A model generated the notes under the pieces. That model made no database searches. It was given only the letters and a program-made list of their open reading frames with translations, and was not told the origin of the DNA. From the NCBI GenBank assembly GCA_902565895.1, contig CACFGV010000021.1, positions 1-34,167 on the forward strand: a stretch of 34,167 nucleotides of DNA, given 5' to 3'. Shown here piece by piece: positions 8,114-17,503 of the stretch (the first letter of the stretch is position 1; every line of letters starts with the position of its first letter). A program made the position numbers and the translations under genes. Origin of the DNA: K189A clade bacterium (GTDB lineage Bacteria > Pseudomonadota > Gammaproteobacteria > Pseudomonadales > Azotimanducaceae).

Positions 8114-8185
8114 AGTGGGTCCTTTCGAAAAAGACTAAGGCTACACCGGCTGATCGATATATACACGGGACTCAGTTATGTCGCG

Positions 8186-8215
8186 TTGCCCCGGTTCTGC
8201 TGGCTGTGCCATAGT
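8186..8215 (+). promoter_or_regulatory. Candidate sigma-70 promoter of the molybdenum hydroxylase operon
   Basis: TTGCCC (8186-8191) and CATAGT (8210-8215) are separated by 18 bases, and they lie about 30 bases before the IorA-like start codon, in the 131-base divergent gap with the VOC gene. Both boxes deviate from consensus, so this is a weak prediction. A clear AGGGAG ribosome-binding site (8233-8238) follows. Confidence 0.3.
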
Positions 8216-8244
8216 CTGGGATAGCGATAACCAGGGAGCAAGCA

Positions 8245-8736
8245 ATGACTCGGTTCACATTCAATGTAAACGGCTCGGACACCCAGGTGGATGCACCTGA
8301 TGACATGCCGCTACTGTGGGTATTACGCGATCTGATGGGCCTAACGGGCAGTAAATACGGGTGCGGGATTGGCCAGTGTGGCGCTTGTACCGTGCACTTA
8401 AACGGTGAGCCGATCCGCAGTTGTTTGTTGCCTGTGAGTCAGATTGCCGGGCAATCGATCACGACCATTGAAGGCTTGGCGCAAGCCAATGAATTGCATG
8501 CGTTGCAGGAAGCCTGGATCGCCAAAGACGTTGCGCAGTGTGGTTATTGCCAGTCTGGGCAAATTATGTCGGCTGCCGCGTTACTGTGTCGTAATGCTCA
8601 GCCAAGTGATGCTGACATAGATGTAGCCATGGCTGGTAATTATTGCCGTTGTGGCACCTACATTCGCATTCGCGAAGCGATTCATGCCGCTGCACTTAGT
8701 GTCGACGCCACAGCGAAAACAGGAGCCCAATCATGA
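8245..8736 (+). CDS. [2Fe-2S] subunit of a xanthine-oxidase-family hydroxylase (IorA-like)
   Basis: This 163-aa protein has the two iron-sulfur domains of the small subunit of molybdenum hydroxylases. The plant-ferredoxin-type cluster uses Cys40, Cys45, Cys48 and Cys60 ([14 protein letters not shown]...SC). The helical second cluster uses Cys99, Cys102, Cys134 and Cys136 (CGYCQSG...CRCGTY). It passes electrons from the molybdenum centre of the large subunit to an acceptor. It resembles isoquinoline 1-oxidoreductase alpha and aldehyde oxidoreductase small subunits rather than three-subunit xanthine dehydrogenases, because no FAD subunit is present. AGGGAG precedes the ATG at normal spacing. 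The stop codon overlaps the next start (ATGA), so the two subunits are translationally coupled. The extra C-terminal tail after about residue 150 is probably disordered. Confidence 0.93.
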   Translation: MTRFTFNVNGSDTQVDAPDDMPLLWVLRDLMGLTGSKYGCGIGQCGACTVHLNGEPIRSCLLPVSQIAGQSITTIEGLAQANELHALQEAWIAKDVAQCGYCQSGQIMSAAALLCRNAQPSDADIDVAMAGNYCRCGTYIRIREAIHAAALSVDATAKTGAQS

Positions 8737-10967
8737 CACCGAAGAATAAGACAGCGCTTGCTAGTTCAATCTCCGGCCAGACCTCACGGCGTGATTTTTT
8801 GAAAGTAACAGGCTTGGTGGGTGGTGGTTTAGCGCTTGCTGCTGCCGCGCCGGGTTGGGCGCAAGATACGAAAAAGCTTGTGGGTGGCGGCGACTTTAAC
8901 GCTTATGTGCAGATTCGTCCCGACGGCCGCATTGTGATCTACAGCGGTTCGCCAGAAATGGGCCAGGGCATTAAAACCTCGTTGCCAATGATCGTTGCAG
9001 AAGAAATGGGTGCAGATTGGGACGATGTCATCGTTGAACAGACGAGCGAAGTGGATACTGATCGCTATGGTCGTCAATCGACGGGTGGCTCGTATACGGT
9101 TTATTTGAACTGGCAGATGATGCGCGAAATGGGCGCGACGGCGAGGGAAATGCTCATAAGTGCGGCTGCGATTGTTATGGAACTGCCCCGCGAGGAATTG
9201 CGTGCAGAAGACAGTCGTGTGCGTCACCTGTTGAGCGATCGGTCGCGTAGCTTTGCCGAGCTGGCCTCCTTGGCCCAAGAGCAACCGATGCCGGCAAAGG
9301 CGGACTTGCAGTTTCGTGATCGTGAAGATTATCGGATTTTGGGCACATCAAAGAGCCAGGTGGATTCGCTGCAAATCGTTATGGGGCAGGGCGACTTTGG
9401 CATCGATACCCGAGTACCAAATATGCTCTACGGCAGCTATGTCAAATGCCCCGCCGTGGGCGGCAAACTGGTGAATGCCAACATAGCGGATCTGAAGGCG
9501 CTGCCTGGCATTGTTGATGCCTACAAGGTAGAGGGCAATGGCGATGTGCGGGAACTCCTAGATGGGGTCGGTATTGTTGGTACCAGCACATGGGCAGTAT
9601 TTGAGGCGCGCAAGATGCTTAATGCGACTTGGGATGAGCGCAACGCCAACAAAGACAGTTGGTCGGCGTTTACTGCATTCGCCAATCAGCAGGGCAATGT
9701 TGGAGCTGAGGTCCTACATGAACAAGGCGATGTTGACAGTGCGTTAGAAGATCCTGACAACACGGTCATCAGCAGTTTTTACGAGTATCCGTATTTGACT
9801 CATTTGTGTTTAGAGCCGATGAACTGCACAGCTCACTATCGGCCGGGCAAAAATGGCGGTAAGGATCACTTAGAAGTTTGGTTGCCGACTCAGAGCGGTC
9901 CGCGCTTCCAGACGCTGGCGAAGCAGCGCTACGGCCTAGAAAAAGATCAGCTTACGATTCATGTTAAGCGGATGGGAGGCAGCTTTGGCCGCCGCACGTC
10001 TGGCGAGTACATTTGCGAGGCCATTGAGTTGTCGAAACTCAGTGGTCAGCCGGTCAAACTCACCTGGTCTCGCGAAGACAGCATGCGCCACGACTATTTC
10101 CGCGAAGGTGGATTCTGCCGTTTGCGAGGTGCGATGACCAAGGACGGTAAGCTTGCAGCCTGGGAGGAGCACACTATTGGGACTGCTGTGAATGGCAAAC
10201 CGTCTCGTTGGACCGGTGTGCACCCTAGCACCTTCCCCATTGCCACCAGCGCCCACGCGCGGGGTTCGTTAACCACCTATCCTATGGATACACCCTCTGG
10301 TCCTTGGCGAGCGCCGTTTTCAAATACCCATGCGTTCGTGTCTCAGTGTTTTATTAATGAGCTGGCCGAGGCAGGTAGCCGTGACCACGTTGAATTGCTG
10401 ATCGAAATGATGGGCGAACCAAGATGGTTAGAGCCGAAGACTTTCCGTGCTATGAACACTGAGCGAGCCATTGGCGTTATTAAGCTGGCGGCGGAGAAAG
10501 GCGGTTGGGGCAGGGTAATGCCTGCCGGTCGTGGTCTGGGTATCGCATTTTATTTCTGTCACGCCGCACACGTCGCGGAACTTGCTGAGGTCAGTGTAGA
10601 CGACCAGGGTAAGGTAACGGTGCACAAAGTGACGGCGGCGGTAGATGTGGGACCGATCATTAATCGCAGTGGGGCGCTTAACCAGGTACAGGGCTCGATC
10701 ATTGATGGTTATAGCGCCATGGCAGGGCAGAAAATCACCATGGAAGACGGGCGCATTCAGCAGACGAACCTAGATCGATACCCAGTATTACGTATTGATG
10801 CAGCGCCAGAAGTCGATGTGCACTTTATCGAGAGCGACTACGATCCGACTGGGCTCGGCGAACCCGCGCTGCCGCCGTTGGCAGCCGCGGTAGCCAATGC
10901 GATGTATGCGGCCACGGGTAGGCGAGTGCGGTCAATGCCGCTGCTTGATGCCGGTTATCGCGTTTAG
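8733..10967 (+). CDS. Molybdenum-binding large subunit of an aldehyde/N-heterocycle hydroxylase (IorB-like), Tat-exported
   Basis: This 744-aa protein starts with a twin-arginine signal: SRRDFLK with Arg19-Arg20, a hydrophobic stretch, and cleavage near GWA-QD at about residue 43. The folded enzyme, presumably carrying its small subunit, is therefore likely exported to the periplasm. The body matches the isoquinoline 1-oxidoreductase beta type: [20 protein letters not shown], then [14 protein letters not shown], and [17 protein letters not shown] near the C-terminus. The Glu in that GEP motif is the usual catalytic base of xanthine-oxidase-family enzymes. The reaction would be hydroxylation of an aldehyde or N-heterocycle with water as oxygen source. 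The usual cytochrome c electron acceptor and XdhC-type maturation factor are not next to it. The gene ends 8 bases from the convergent Coq7 gene. Confidence 0.92.
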   Translation: MTPKNKTALASSISGQTSRRDFLKVTGLVGGGLALAAAAPGWAQDTKKLVGGGDFNAYVQIRPDGRIVIYSGSPEMGQGIKTSLPMIVAEEMGADWDDVIVEQTSEVDTDRYGRQSTGGSYTVYLNWQMMREMGATAREMLISAAAIVMELPREELRAEDSRVRHLLSDRSRSFAELASLAQEQPMPAKADLQFRDREDYRILGTSKSQVDSLQIVMGQGDFGIDTRVPNMLYGSYVKCPAVGGKLVNANIADLKALPGIVDAYKVEGNGDVRELLDGVGIVGTSTWAVFEARKMLNATWDERNANKDSWSAFTAFANQQGNVGAEVLHEQGDVDSALEDPDNTVISSFYEYPYLTHLCLEPMNCTAHYRPGKNGGKDHLEVWLPTQSGPRFQTLAKQRYGLEKDQLTIHVKRMGGSFGRRTSGEYICEAIELSKLSGQPVKLTWSREDSMRHDYFREGGFCRLRGAMTKDGKLAAWEEHTIGTAVNGKPSRWTGVHPSTFPIATSAHARGSLTTYPMDTPSGPWRAPFSNTHAFVSQCFINELAEAGSRDHVELLIEMMGEPRWLEPKTFRAMNTERAIGVIKLAAEKGGWGRVMPAGRGLGIAFYFCHAAHVAELAEVSVDDQGKVTVHKVTAAVDVGPIINRSGALNQVQGSIIDGYSAMAGQKITMEDGRIQQTNLDRYPVLRIDAAPEVDVHFIESDYDPTGLGEPALPPLAAAVANAMYAATGRRVRSMPLLDAGYRV

Positions 10968-10974
10968 CTGGGAG

Positions 10975-11514
10975 CTATAGCCGTCGAGCCAAACCTACGG
11001 CGGCGGCTGAGCCGCTGGCAACAAGCCAATGCCAGAGCCGATATTTGGAGCCAGGGTGGGCAGCAAGTCGAGCCTCATCGCGGTGATGGGCCTCATCGGC
11101 ACAAAAGCTTTCGAGCAACGTGCGTAGGGGTGTTGGGAATAAGTGCAATTGCTGCTGGTAATGTTCGACCACAAAAGTTTCTACCGCTTGAATCGTGGTG
11201 TAGGCAAAGGGCCGACCCCCTAAGGCTGCAATTGCACCTAAAGACCATCCTGCCAGCCGCCACAGCGCTAAGCACTTTGACTGGGCGTGTTTAGGCAATA
11301 AGCCGTTCAATGTCATCAGGTGTCGCTGCTCAGTTGCTAAATGCGCATTAGCAAACTGCCGCAGGATAGGGTCTTTACTGATGGCCAGTAGACCGAGATA
11401 GATGTAGACCGCGCCGGTTTCCCCAGCATGGTCGGATCTCAGTTCGGCGATGGCGTCGGTGCTTAACCCTGAGACATCAAGAGCCTGTGTTTCACTAGAT
11501 TCGAAGGCGCTCAT
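10975..11514 (-). CDS. coq7: Coq7-type demethoxyubiquinone hydroxylase family diiron protein
   Basis: This 179-aa protein has the four-helix diiron layout of Coq7/Cat5: Glu32 in LRSDHAGETGA, Glu62 and His65 in ATEQRH, Glu112/Glu117 in AVETFVVEHY, and Glu141 with His144 in CADEAHHRDEA. Coq7 hydroxylates demethoxyubiquinone in the penultimate modification step of ubiquinone synthesis at the inner membrane, using O2 and two irons. A moderately hydrophobic C-terminal segment (about 161-175) could aid membrane association. The start codon overlaps the stop of the photolyase/cryptochrome gene (ATGA), so the pair is co-translated. Whether this is the cell's main ubiquinone hydroxylase or a side paralogue cannot be told from the window. 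Confidence 0.85.
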   Translation of the reverse strand: MSAFESSETQALDVSGLSTDAIAELRSDHAGETGAVYIYLGLLAISKDPILRQFANAHLATEQRHLMTLNGLLPKHAQSKCLALWRLAGWSLGAIAALGGRPFAYTTIQAVETFVVEHYQQQLHLFPTPLRTLLESFCADEAHHRDEARLAAHPGSKYRLWHWLVASGSAAAVGLARRL

Positions 11515-12989
11515 CTTCTTGATCCGCCTTTACGGCTGCCGTGGCGAGCTACAATGCTATTGCGGTCGGTTTTTCCCGCCGCCGAAGCGCGTACCGCGCT
11601 GAATTTGGCGCGCGCACTGCGACTGGCCACAGCATGGTCGACGATGGGCGCTGGGTAGTCCTGGCCGATGCGGCATCCAGCCGCTATTTGTTCCAGTTGG
11701 GTAGCCAGCCAAGGGGTATGAATCATTGGCGCGCTCAGACCGGCAAGCTCTGGTACCCAGGTGCGAATGAAGTGGCCGTCGGGATCTTGATCGGTCGACT
11801 GCTTTATTGGGTTATAAATGCGCAGCGTGTTAATGCCCGTGGTACCGGACTGCATTTGCGTCTGGGAGAAGTGAATACCTGGCTCGTAGTCGGCAAATAG
11901 ACGTGCCAGGTGCAGTGCGGGCCGACGCCAATGCAGCCATAGGTCGTATGACGCAAAAGATACAAGCATGGCGCGCATGCGAAAGTTGATCCAGCCGGTA
12001 GCATTCAGATAGCGCATGCACGCATCAACGAAAGGGAAGCCGGTCTCACCTTTGCACCAGGCTTCAAAGTGACCCTCATTAAAGTCGTTTTCGCGCAGAC
12101 CGTCGCAGCTCCTGGCCATATTTTGCGATTCGATGGCCGGTTCGCTCTCAAACTTTTGAATAAAATGGCAGTGCCAGTGCAAGCGACTCTGAAAGGCTGC
12201 GAGTGCTCTAGGCCAAGTACCTTTTTGCTCTGGCGCGAGAGATTTTACCTGCGCTTGTGTCGCCCAGGTTTGCTGCACCACTTGGCGCATACTCAGGCGT
12301 CCAGTAGCCAGTAATGTACTCAGCCGCGAGCACGCCGTTGGTGCGGTATTCGGGCTCGACATCTCAAGGTGATAGCGCTCGCCTCGGTGCTGTAAAAAGT
12401 CATCGAGCTGACGTTGTGGGTCAAGGCCGGGGGTGATGGTAATGGGCTCACCCGACACCCTTGGTTGCCAAGTCTGCCAATCTGCTGTGCTGACGGCACT
12501 AAGCCAGTTTGGTTGGGTAACAGGGGCTACATGCGCCTGCATGTGGGAGCGCCAACGTCGTGCCCATCCGTCTCGGTCTTTGAGGCCGCGAAATACTCCG
12601 AAGTTGCGGTGTTCGCTAAACTGAACGCCATGTTGGCTGCACCACTGTGCAACGCGTTGGTCCCGAGCATAGGTCCAGGCTTCACCGGTTTCTTCATGTG
12701 CGTGTAGATGAAAGGAGCCGAACTGCAAGTGCAGCTCACTCAGTACTTGTTCAATTGCGCCGACGCGCACACACAACTCGCCGCCGGCTCTTTGCAGCTC
12801 GATGGCGAGATTGCCAACGGCCTCTCGCAAAAGCTGCCAATGGCGCAGGCTGGCGGTAGGCTGTTCCCATAAGTGGGGTTCTAACACATAAAGCGCCAGA
12901 GTCGCCCCTTGGGATAGGGCGGCTTGCAGTGCAGTGTGATCCTGGGTGCGCAAATCGCGCTTGAACCATACGACCTGAGGTATTGGCAT
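11511..12989 (-). CDS. Cryptochrome/photolyase superfamily flavoprotein
   Basis: The start at 12989 (MPIPQVVWFKRDLRTQDH) is preferred to 13040 because photolyases begin directly with this nucleotide-binding strand; the product is 492 aa, typical for the family. Residues about 1-130 form the N-terminal Rossmann-like antenna domain. The C-terminal FAD-binding helical domain is marked by TGFPFVDACMRYL, GWINFRMRAMLVSF and LRIYNPIKQSTDQDPDG followed by FIRTWVPEL. The short basic tail after about residue 450 is unusual in composition. Family members either repair UV-induced pyrimidine dimers with blue light or act as light sensors, and motif reading alone does not separate these roles. It overlaps Coq7 by four bases and is divergent from a phosphotransferase gene. 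Confidence 0.88.
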   Translation of the reverse strand: MPIPQVVWFKRDLRTQDHTALQAALSQGATLALYVLEPHLWEQPTASLRHWQLLREAVGNLAIELQRAGGELCVRVGAIEQVLSELHLQFGSFHLHAHEETGEAWTYARDQRVAQWCSQHGVQFSEHRNFGVFRGLKDRDGWARRWRSHMQAHVAPVTQPNWLSAVSTADWQTWQPRVSGEPITITPGLDPQRQLDDFLQHRGERYHLEMSSPNTAPTACSRLSTLLATGRLSMRQVVQQTWATQAQVKSLAPEQKGTWPRALAAFQSRLHWHCHFIQKFESEPAIESQNMARSCDGLRENDFNEGHFEAWCKGETGFPFVDACMRYLNATGWINFRMRAMLVSFASYDLWLHWRRPALHLARLFADYEPGIHFSQTQMQSGTTGINTLRIYNPIKQSTDQDPDGHFIRTWVPELAGLSAPMIHTPWLATQLEQIAAGCRIGQDYPAPIVDHAVASRSARAKFSAVRASAAGKTDRNSIVARHGSRKGGSRR

Positions 12990-13123
12990 AGACTGTCTTA
13001 GGCAAATTGCTGGTTGTGATATAACGAGCCAGATCGGCAATGTAGTGTGAAAAGCCGAGCCGGCCCAGCAATGTGGTCGGGATGTCGAAGTAAGAGTCAG
13101 GCGGTTTCGCCGATTGGGGCTGA

Positions 13124-14035
13124 TTGTTGGTGGAACCGGTTAAAAGCATAGACAGGTTGGGGGCTGCTCACTTAGTTGCTACGTTGGCGGCAGGAGCACA
13201 ATTGGTAGCGATGACACCACTTACGGGTGGCGTGTCGGCAAATACCTACGTCTTGGACGCATCAAATATAGGCGGTATCCCTGCTCGTTGGGTGCTTCGT
13301 GAGCATGGTGCCAGCCACTCAGGTCACTCTGCTAAGACTGAATTCGCTTTGCTGAAGACGTTACATCAGCAGGGGTTGAGAGTGCCGGAGCCGATGCTAT
13401 GTGATGTCAGTCATGCTTTCAGCGCCTATGACTTTATTGTGATGTCCTATATCGAGGGCAGCAGCACCATACCTGCCGAGTCGTTAGATCACTGCATTGC
13501 GGCCATGGCTGAGCAACTTTGGAATATTCATTGTTTACCTATTGAAGTACTGCCGAACCTACCCACGCGGTTGAATCCAGTACCGGAAGTATTCGATTAC
13601 CTGCCCATAGGTTCAGAATGGTCGCAGCTGCACGCGCAGATGCGAACGCTTAAAGGCACTGGCTATCAGGGGCGTCCATGTTTGTTGCATGGGGACTATT
13701 GGCCGCAGAATCTACTTTGGCAGCACGGACAGATCAGTGGAATTCTCGATTGGGAAGACGCAGCAATAGGTGACCCCTTATCAGATGTGGCCCAGGCCAG
13801 TGTCGAGTTGCGCTATCTATTTGGGCCTGCGGGCATGGAGAAATTTATTACTGCATACGAGACCTTTGCGCCTGTCGATCCCCAGCGGTTGGCACTTTGG
13901 CAAGTCTATGTTGCGGCGGCCGCCCAGCATTTTATGGTTGACTGGGGGTTAGAGATCAGTCGCGAAAACCATATGCGGCGTGTGGCCTTAGCGAGTATTC
14001 GTGACGCTTCTGCCGGACTGCCTAAAGGTCGATGA
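13124..14035 (+). CDS. Aminoglycoside-phosphotransferase-like kinase family protein
   Basis: The open frame begins with a TTG at 13124 preceded by GGGG. The first ATG is at 13211 and would remove the N-terminal part of the kinase fold, so a TTG or GTG between 13124 and 13157 is more likely. The product of up to 303 aa contains the APH catalytic motif LLHGDYWPQNLLW (HGD...N), then GILDWEDAAIGDP with the metal-binding Asp, and an N-lobe with VLREHG and a conserved Glu further on. Proteins of this group phosphorylate small molecules such as choline, homoserine or aminoglycosides, or support acyl-CoA dehydrogenase pathways; the substrate is unknown. Antibiotic resistance should not be inferred. 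The gene is divergent from the photolyase. Confidence 0.85.
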   Translation: MLVEPVKSIDRLGAAHLVATLAAGAQLVAMTPLTGGVSANTYVLDASNIGGIPARWVLREHGASHSGHSAKTEFALLKTLHQQGLRVPEPMLCDVSHAFSAYDFIVMSYIEGSSTIPAESLDHCIAAMAEQLWNIHCLPIEVLPNLPTRLNPVPEVFDYLPIGSEWSQLHAQMRTLKGTGYQGRPCLLHGDYWPQNLLWQHGQISGILDWEDAAIGDPLSDVAQASVELRYLFGPAGMEKFITAYETFAPVDPQRLALWQVYVAAAAQHFMVDWGLEISRENHMRRVALASIRDASAGLPKGR

Positions 14036-14559
14036 CTGTGGCTAGTTACCTTGCTTTTTCGTAATCGGATACTGGTCAGCCATAGCTGCTATTAAAGTTA
14101 GCGACATTGCCGCGCGAATTAAGTTGCGAAGGGGGTATCATGTTATTGGCGAGGTGTGCTCATCAGACAATTGGCCATGCCTGAAGAATGGCATCTTTGG
14201 TCTATTCCGCGACGGTTACGACCGTGGTGACCGCTGCTCTAAACACGCCCGTGCCGGTGGACGCGAAAAGGAATACCGAGCCAGTCTAACGTGTTTAGGG
14301 CTTCATCAAGTCCGCTGCAGCAAACGGTATGTTTCAGATCCCCGAGTGAATGGTCCGGTGTGGTCTAAAAACGACCGGATTCTGCGAGGAGTTGCCTAAA
14401 TTGCCCGGGCAGCGTTAACGCTACTTAAAACATGAGTTTTAGTGCTGCCCATTAGAAGGACATTACATAAAGTAGACAAGGCGATTTAGTTGGTCTGCCA
14501 GAGATACTGCACCGCTGGTATAAAACGCCTCAGTGCGAATGTCGGCGGCAGCAGATTGG
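14036..14559. other. 524-base non-coding gap between convergent genes
   Basis: This lies between the ends of the phosphotransferase (plus) and the TPR protein (minus). No frame reads like a protein; a 91-codon frame (14124-14399) starts with TTG and has no recognisable domain. The only structure I see is an imperfect inverted repeat at 14407-14450, listed separately. The length is unexpected for a gap between two gene ends and may hold a decayed gene or small RNA, but nothing supports either directly. Confidence 0.5.
14407..14450. repeat. Imperfect inverted repeat, possible stem-loop
   Basis: The outer arms GGGCAGC (14407-14413) and GCTGCCC (14444-14450) are perfect complements. Inside, TAAAAC and GTTTTA can extend the stem after a bulge of about seven bases. 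No run of T follows on either strand, so it is not a classic intrinsic terminator. It could still end transcription of the convergent genes or be part of a structured RNA. Confidence 0.45.
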
Positions 14560-16236
14560 TTAAAGATGCGACGCCGTCAACTCTACATCTGCGTAAGTCC
14601 AAGCGGTTTGCCATTCTCCGTAGATTTGCTCTGCCTCGGACGACTTACCTTGGGCCACTAATGCCTGGTGTAAGCCAAATAACGCCCAGCCATTGTTCTG
14701 ATTCCAGCGCAGGTCGCGGCGATAAACGGCCTCGGCGGCCGCTGGTTGTGCGGCTTTGAGCAGCGCTGCACCCAGGTAATGACGCATGGGCTGGGCCCAA
14801 TCCGGAGGCTCTGTGTAGTTGTTTTGATCCTCTATGGCAACGCCCGCTTGGAAGGCCCGGATCGCGCCTTGCACATCGCCCTGGGCCATCAAAACTTCTC
14901 CTTCCAGCCCAAAAGCGGCGAGTTTTAGCACCGCTGATGCTGGCGTGGCACCCACCCGGTATTCATCTGCGTTGGGAGCGTTGGCAATCGTTTGCAATTT
15001 ACCGAGTTCATCGCGGGCAGCGCTGAGATTCCCTTTTGCTAGGTACGCGCTTCCTACCGAATAGGACCAAATACCGTCTAAGTACGGCGTGCCCTGATGG
15101 GCTGGGGTTAGACTTAATAACTCGTCCCACTTGCCAAAGATTTTTAATACCAACCATGGGGCGGACGCACGTTTTTGGCCGCCTCGAACCCTAACAGCAC
15201 TGCTCTTGATGCGATTAGCCATACGCCAAGCAGCGTCACTTGCGGTTTTGTAATTGCCCTGCACAGTGGCGGCATAGCGGATGAAGTCCAGTGCATGGCC
15301 GGCGTGCATTTTGTGCGATAAAGGATAAGTGCCTAGATTCGGTAAAGGACGCTCGCCCCATATCTTGGCAAATTGCTGATCGACCTGCATTGAGCGTAGA
15401 TTGTTGTCGATGGCCTTATCGTATTGCCCCACGCGAACGTAGATGTGCGAAGGCATATGCACGACATGGCCACCTATGGGCACTGTAGCTTTCAGAGCAT
15501 CAGCGGATACCAGCGCGCGTTCGGGCTCCATTGAGGCCTCGATTAGGTGGACATGTAGGTGCAGTACGCCTGGGTTCGATAGGTCTTTGGCCATAATGTG
15601 TTCCAACGCTTCTGCTACCTGCAAGGTCTCGGCTCGAGGATTGCCGTCGCTGTCCCAATAGTCCCAGCGGCCAATGGACATATAACTTGCGGCATACAGC
15701 GCAGCGATGTCTGAGTCATCGGGATAGGCTTTATTCAACGCACGCATAGCGGCCAGATAGGCCTTATCCCGCTCGTCCGGGTCTGCAATGGAGTCCTTGT
15801 CGTAAAGAACGAACAACGCTCGGATGAGTTTGGCCTCCAAGGCGCTGGCGCGATCGATTCGATCCATCGCGTTTTTGATGGCTTTAAGTCCTTCTCCCTT
15901 CGGATCATCAGGCATTCGTGCATAACGGGAATTTGGGTTAGGGCCCATGGCATGAGCCATGCCCCAATAGGGCATAGGGTGGGTTGGGTCGAGGCGCGAG
16001 GCCTCCTGATAGGACGCTATGGACTCGGGGAAGTAGAATCCCCACGCCAGACGCAGCCCCTGGTCGAAGAAGGCTTGGGCTTGGGCGTTATCGGTGGAAA
16101 TCGTGCGGCTGTAGGTACCGCTGCCAGGTACCAAGATGGCACGGGCGCTTGGGTCAGCGCTGGCGGCGACCATTGCTCCAGGATATAACGCCAACATGGC
16201 GACCAGGGTCGCGCTGAAAAACACTTTGTTAAACAT
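14560..16236 (-). CDS. Exported tetratricopeptide-repeat protein
   Basis: This 558-aa protein has a signal peptide of about 25 residues and is therefore periplasmic or surface-exposed. The body is helical with several TPR-like units: QGLRLAWGFYFPESIASYQEA near residue 60, the GQYDKAID unit near the middle, and AQGDVQGAIRAFQAG and AAAEAVYRRDL toward the end. His-rich stretches between them (LHLHVHLIEA and HVVHMPSHIYVRVG) are typical of an uncharacterised TPR subfamily and could bind metal. TAGGAGGG just before the ATG on the minus strand is a strong ribosome-binding site. The gene is downstream of the MBL-fold hydrolase on the same strand with a 68-base gap. Its partner and function are unknown. 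Confidence 0.85.
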   Translation of the reverse strand: MFNKVFFSATLVAMLALYPGAMVAASADPSARAILVPGSGTYSRTISTDNAQAQAFFDQGLRLAWGFYFPESIASYQEASRLDPTHPMPYWGMAHAMGPNPNSRYARMPDDPKGEGLKAIKNAMDRIDRASALEAKLIRALFVLYDKDSIADPDERDKAYLAAMRALNKAYPDDSDIAALYAASYMSIGRWDYWDSDGNPRAETLQVAEALEHIMAKDLSNPGVLHLHVHLIEASMEPERALVSADALKATVPIGGHVVHMPSHIYVRVGQYDKAIDNNLRSMQVDQQFAKIWGERPLPNLGTYPLSHKMHAGHALDFIRYAATVQGNYKTASDAAWRMANRIKSSAVRVRGGQKRASAPWLVLKIFGKWDELLSLTPAHQGTPYLDGIWSYSVGSAYLAKGNLSAARDELGKLQTIANAPNADEYRVGATPASAVLKLAAFGLEGEVLMAQGDVQGAIRAFQAGVAIEDQNNYTEPPDWAQPMRHYLGAALLKAAQPAAAEAVYRRDLRWNQNNGWALFGLHQALVAQGKSSEAEQIYGEWQTAWTYADVELTASHL

Positions 16237-16304
16237 AATCCCTCCTACGGGTCGTAGAAGGCTATCACAGGAACATCGCGTAAGTTTGCTCTAGGGTACC
16301 GAGC

Positions 16305-17360
16305 TTAAAACGAACGCGTTTCACCTATTTTTGGCAACCAAGGATCGGGACCTGGTTCTGGGTCTTTTGCGCTGGCCTGCAAAAATCGCTGCGCAGGCTC
16401 CGCGAGCGGCTCGTCGGATAGATCAAAGGTGCCGTAGTGCACACCTAGCGCTTTGCTGGCACCGAGGTCTACTGCGGCTTTATAGGCTTCTTCTGGGTTC
16501 ATATGAGAAGCAACCATCATTGCCCGGGGCGCATAGGCGCCAATGGGCACGATCGCTAAGTCGAAAGGACCAAGGTATTCGCCAATTTCGATAAAGCCTG
16601 GAAAGTAACCGGTATCACCAGCGTAGTAGATTCTGCGCTGTGGTCCGGTAATCGCCCATGAAGCCCAGAGCGCTTTATTTGTATCGGTGAGTGATCGTTT
16701 GCTCCAATGTTGGCTGGGTAAACAATGCAGCGTCACATTTTTGAATGTCGCCTGTTGCCCCCAATCCATTTCTATAACCTGGTTAATGCCATTTTTCCGC
16801 AATACAGCACCATTACCCAAGGGTACAAAGAGTTTCATTTGCGGATTGATCTCAACCAGTGCTTTCAGTGTGGGTAGATCTAAGTGGTCATAGTGATTGT
16901 GCGAAATCACAACAAAGTCGATGGCGGGTAGGTCTTCCAAAGCGATGCCTGGTTCGACATAGCGGCTGGGTCCAAACAACGGCACCGGGCTTGGGCGCCT
17001 AGACCAAATAGGGTCGGTCAAAAAAGTGATCCCGTCTGATTGCACCAAAGTGGTGGCGTGACCAACCCAGGTAACTGACGGCAGTCCATCTTGGCTGTGT
17101 TGGCGTAACAAAGAGACCGCATTGGCCAGGGGTTGCGGCGCATCTGCGCCACTGCGAAAGTAGGTGCCGAAACGGCGCAGCATAAAAGGTACTCGCATCG
17201 ATACGCTGCCGTGGCTAAGTTTGCCGGCGTAATTGCTGAAAGTACCAGAGGCGTCTTTCGGTGCTCCCTGGAAATAGCTAGGTCGCGGACGGGCCTCTTT
17301 GTTGGCAAGCCCGAGGGTTGGCAGCAATAACAGCAGTGCCATTAGTAATCGGTAGTGCAT
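16305..17360 (-). CDS. Exported metallo-beta-lactamase-fold hydrolase, NAPE-PLD/UlaG-like
   Basis: The ATG at 17360 is chosen over the start at 17387 because it places a signal peptide (MHYRLLMALLLLLPTLGLA) at the N-terminus; the product is 351 aa. The metal-binding motif SHNHYDHLD gives His154, His156, Asp158 and His159. Further family landmarks are WVGHATTLVQ, FLTDPIWSRRPSP, YYAGDTGYFPGF and GVHYGTFDL. This order matches N-acyl-phosphatidylethanolamine phospholipase D-like enzymes and the related UlaG group. Such enzymes use two zinc ions to hydrolyse phosphodiester or lactone bonds. Export to the periplasm would be compatible with a lipid-derived substrate, but none can be assigned. It is divergent from the GNAT gene and precedes the TPR gene. 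Confidence 0.88.
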   Translation of the reverse strand: MHYRLLMALLLLLPTLGLANKEARPRPSYFQGAPKDASGTFSNYAGKLSHGSVSMRVPFMLRRFGTYFRSGADAPQPLANAVSLLRQHSQDGLPSVTWVGHATTLVQSDGITFLTDPIWSRRPSPVPLFGPSRYVEPGIALEDLPAIDFVVISHNHYDHLDLPTLKALVEINPQMKLFVPLGNGAVLRKNGINQVIEMDWGQQATFKNVTLHCLPSQHWSKRSLTDTNKALWASWAITGPQRRIYYAGDTGYFPGFIEIGEYLGPFDLAIVPIGAYAPRAMMVASHMNPEEAYKAAVDLGASKALGVHYGTFDLSDEPLAEPAQRFLQASAKDPEPGPDPWLPKIGETRSF

Positions 17361-17503
17361 GATATTCTGACCACCAAGACGGTACAAAGGTCGTTAGATT
17401 AGCATTCAAGATGTAGGTGTTTTGTATAGAAAGGTAGGTCTCGTGCTTACGCCTATGACGGAGCAGGGACAGGGATATTTTCAAAAGCCGTAGGAGAGGT
17501 GTA

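Noticed and set aside
13124-14035. Antibiotic resistance role for the APH-like kinase
   Set aside because: The catalytic motifs are shared by many small-molecule kinases and nothing nearby indicates resistance.
14124-14399. 91-codon plus-strand frame in the gap after the phosphotransferase
   Set aside because: It starts with TTG, lacks a matched ribosome-binding site and shows no domain or protein-like composition.
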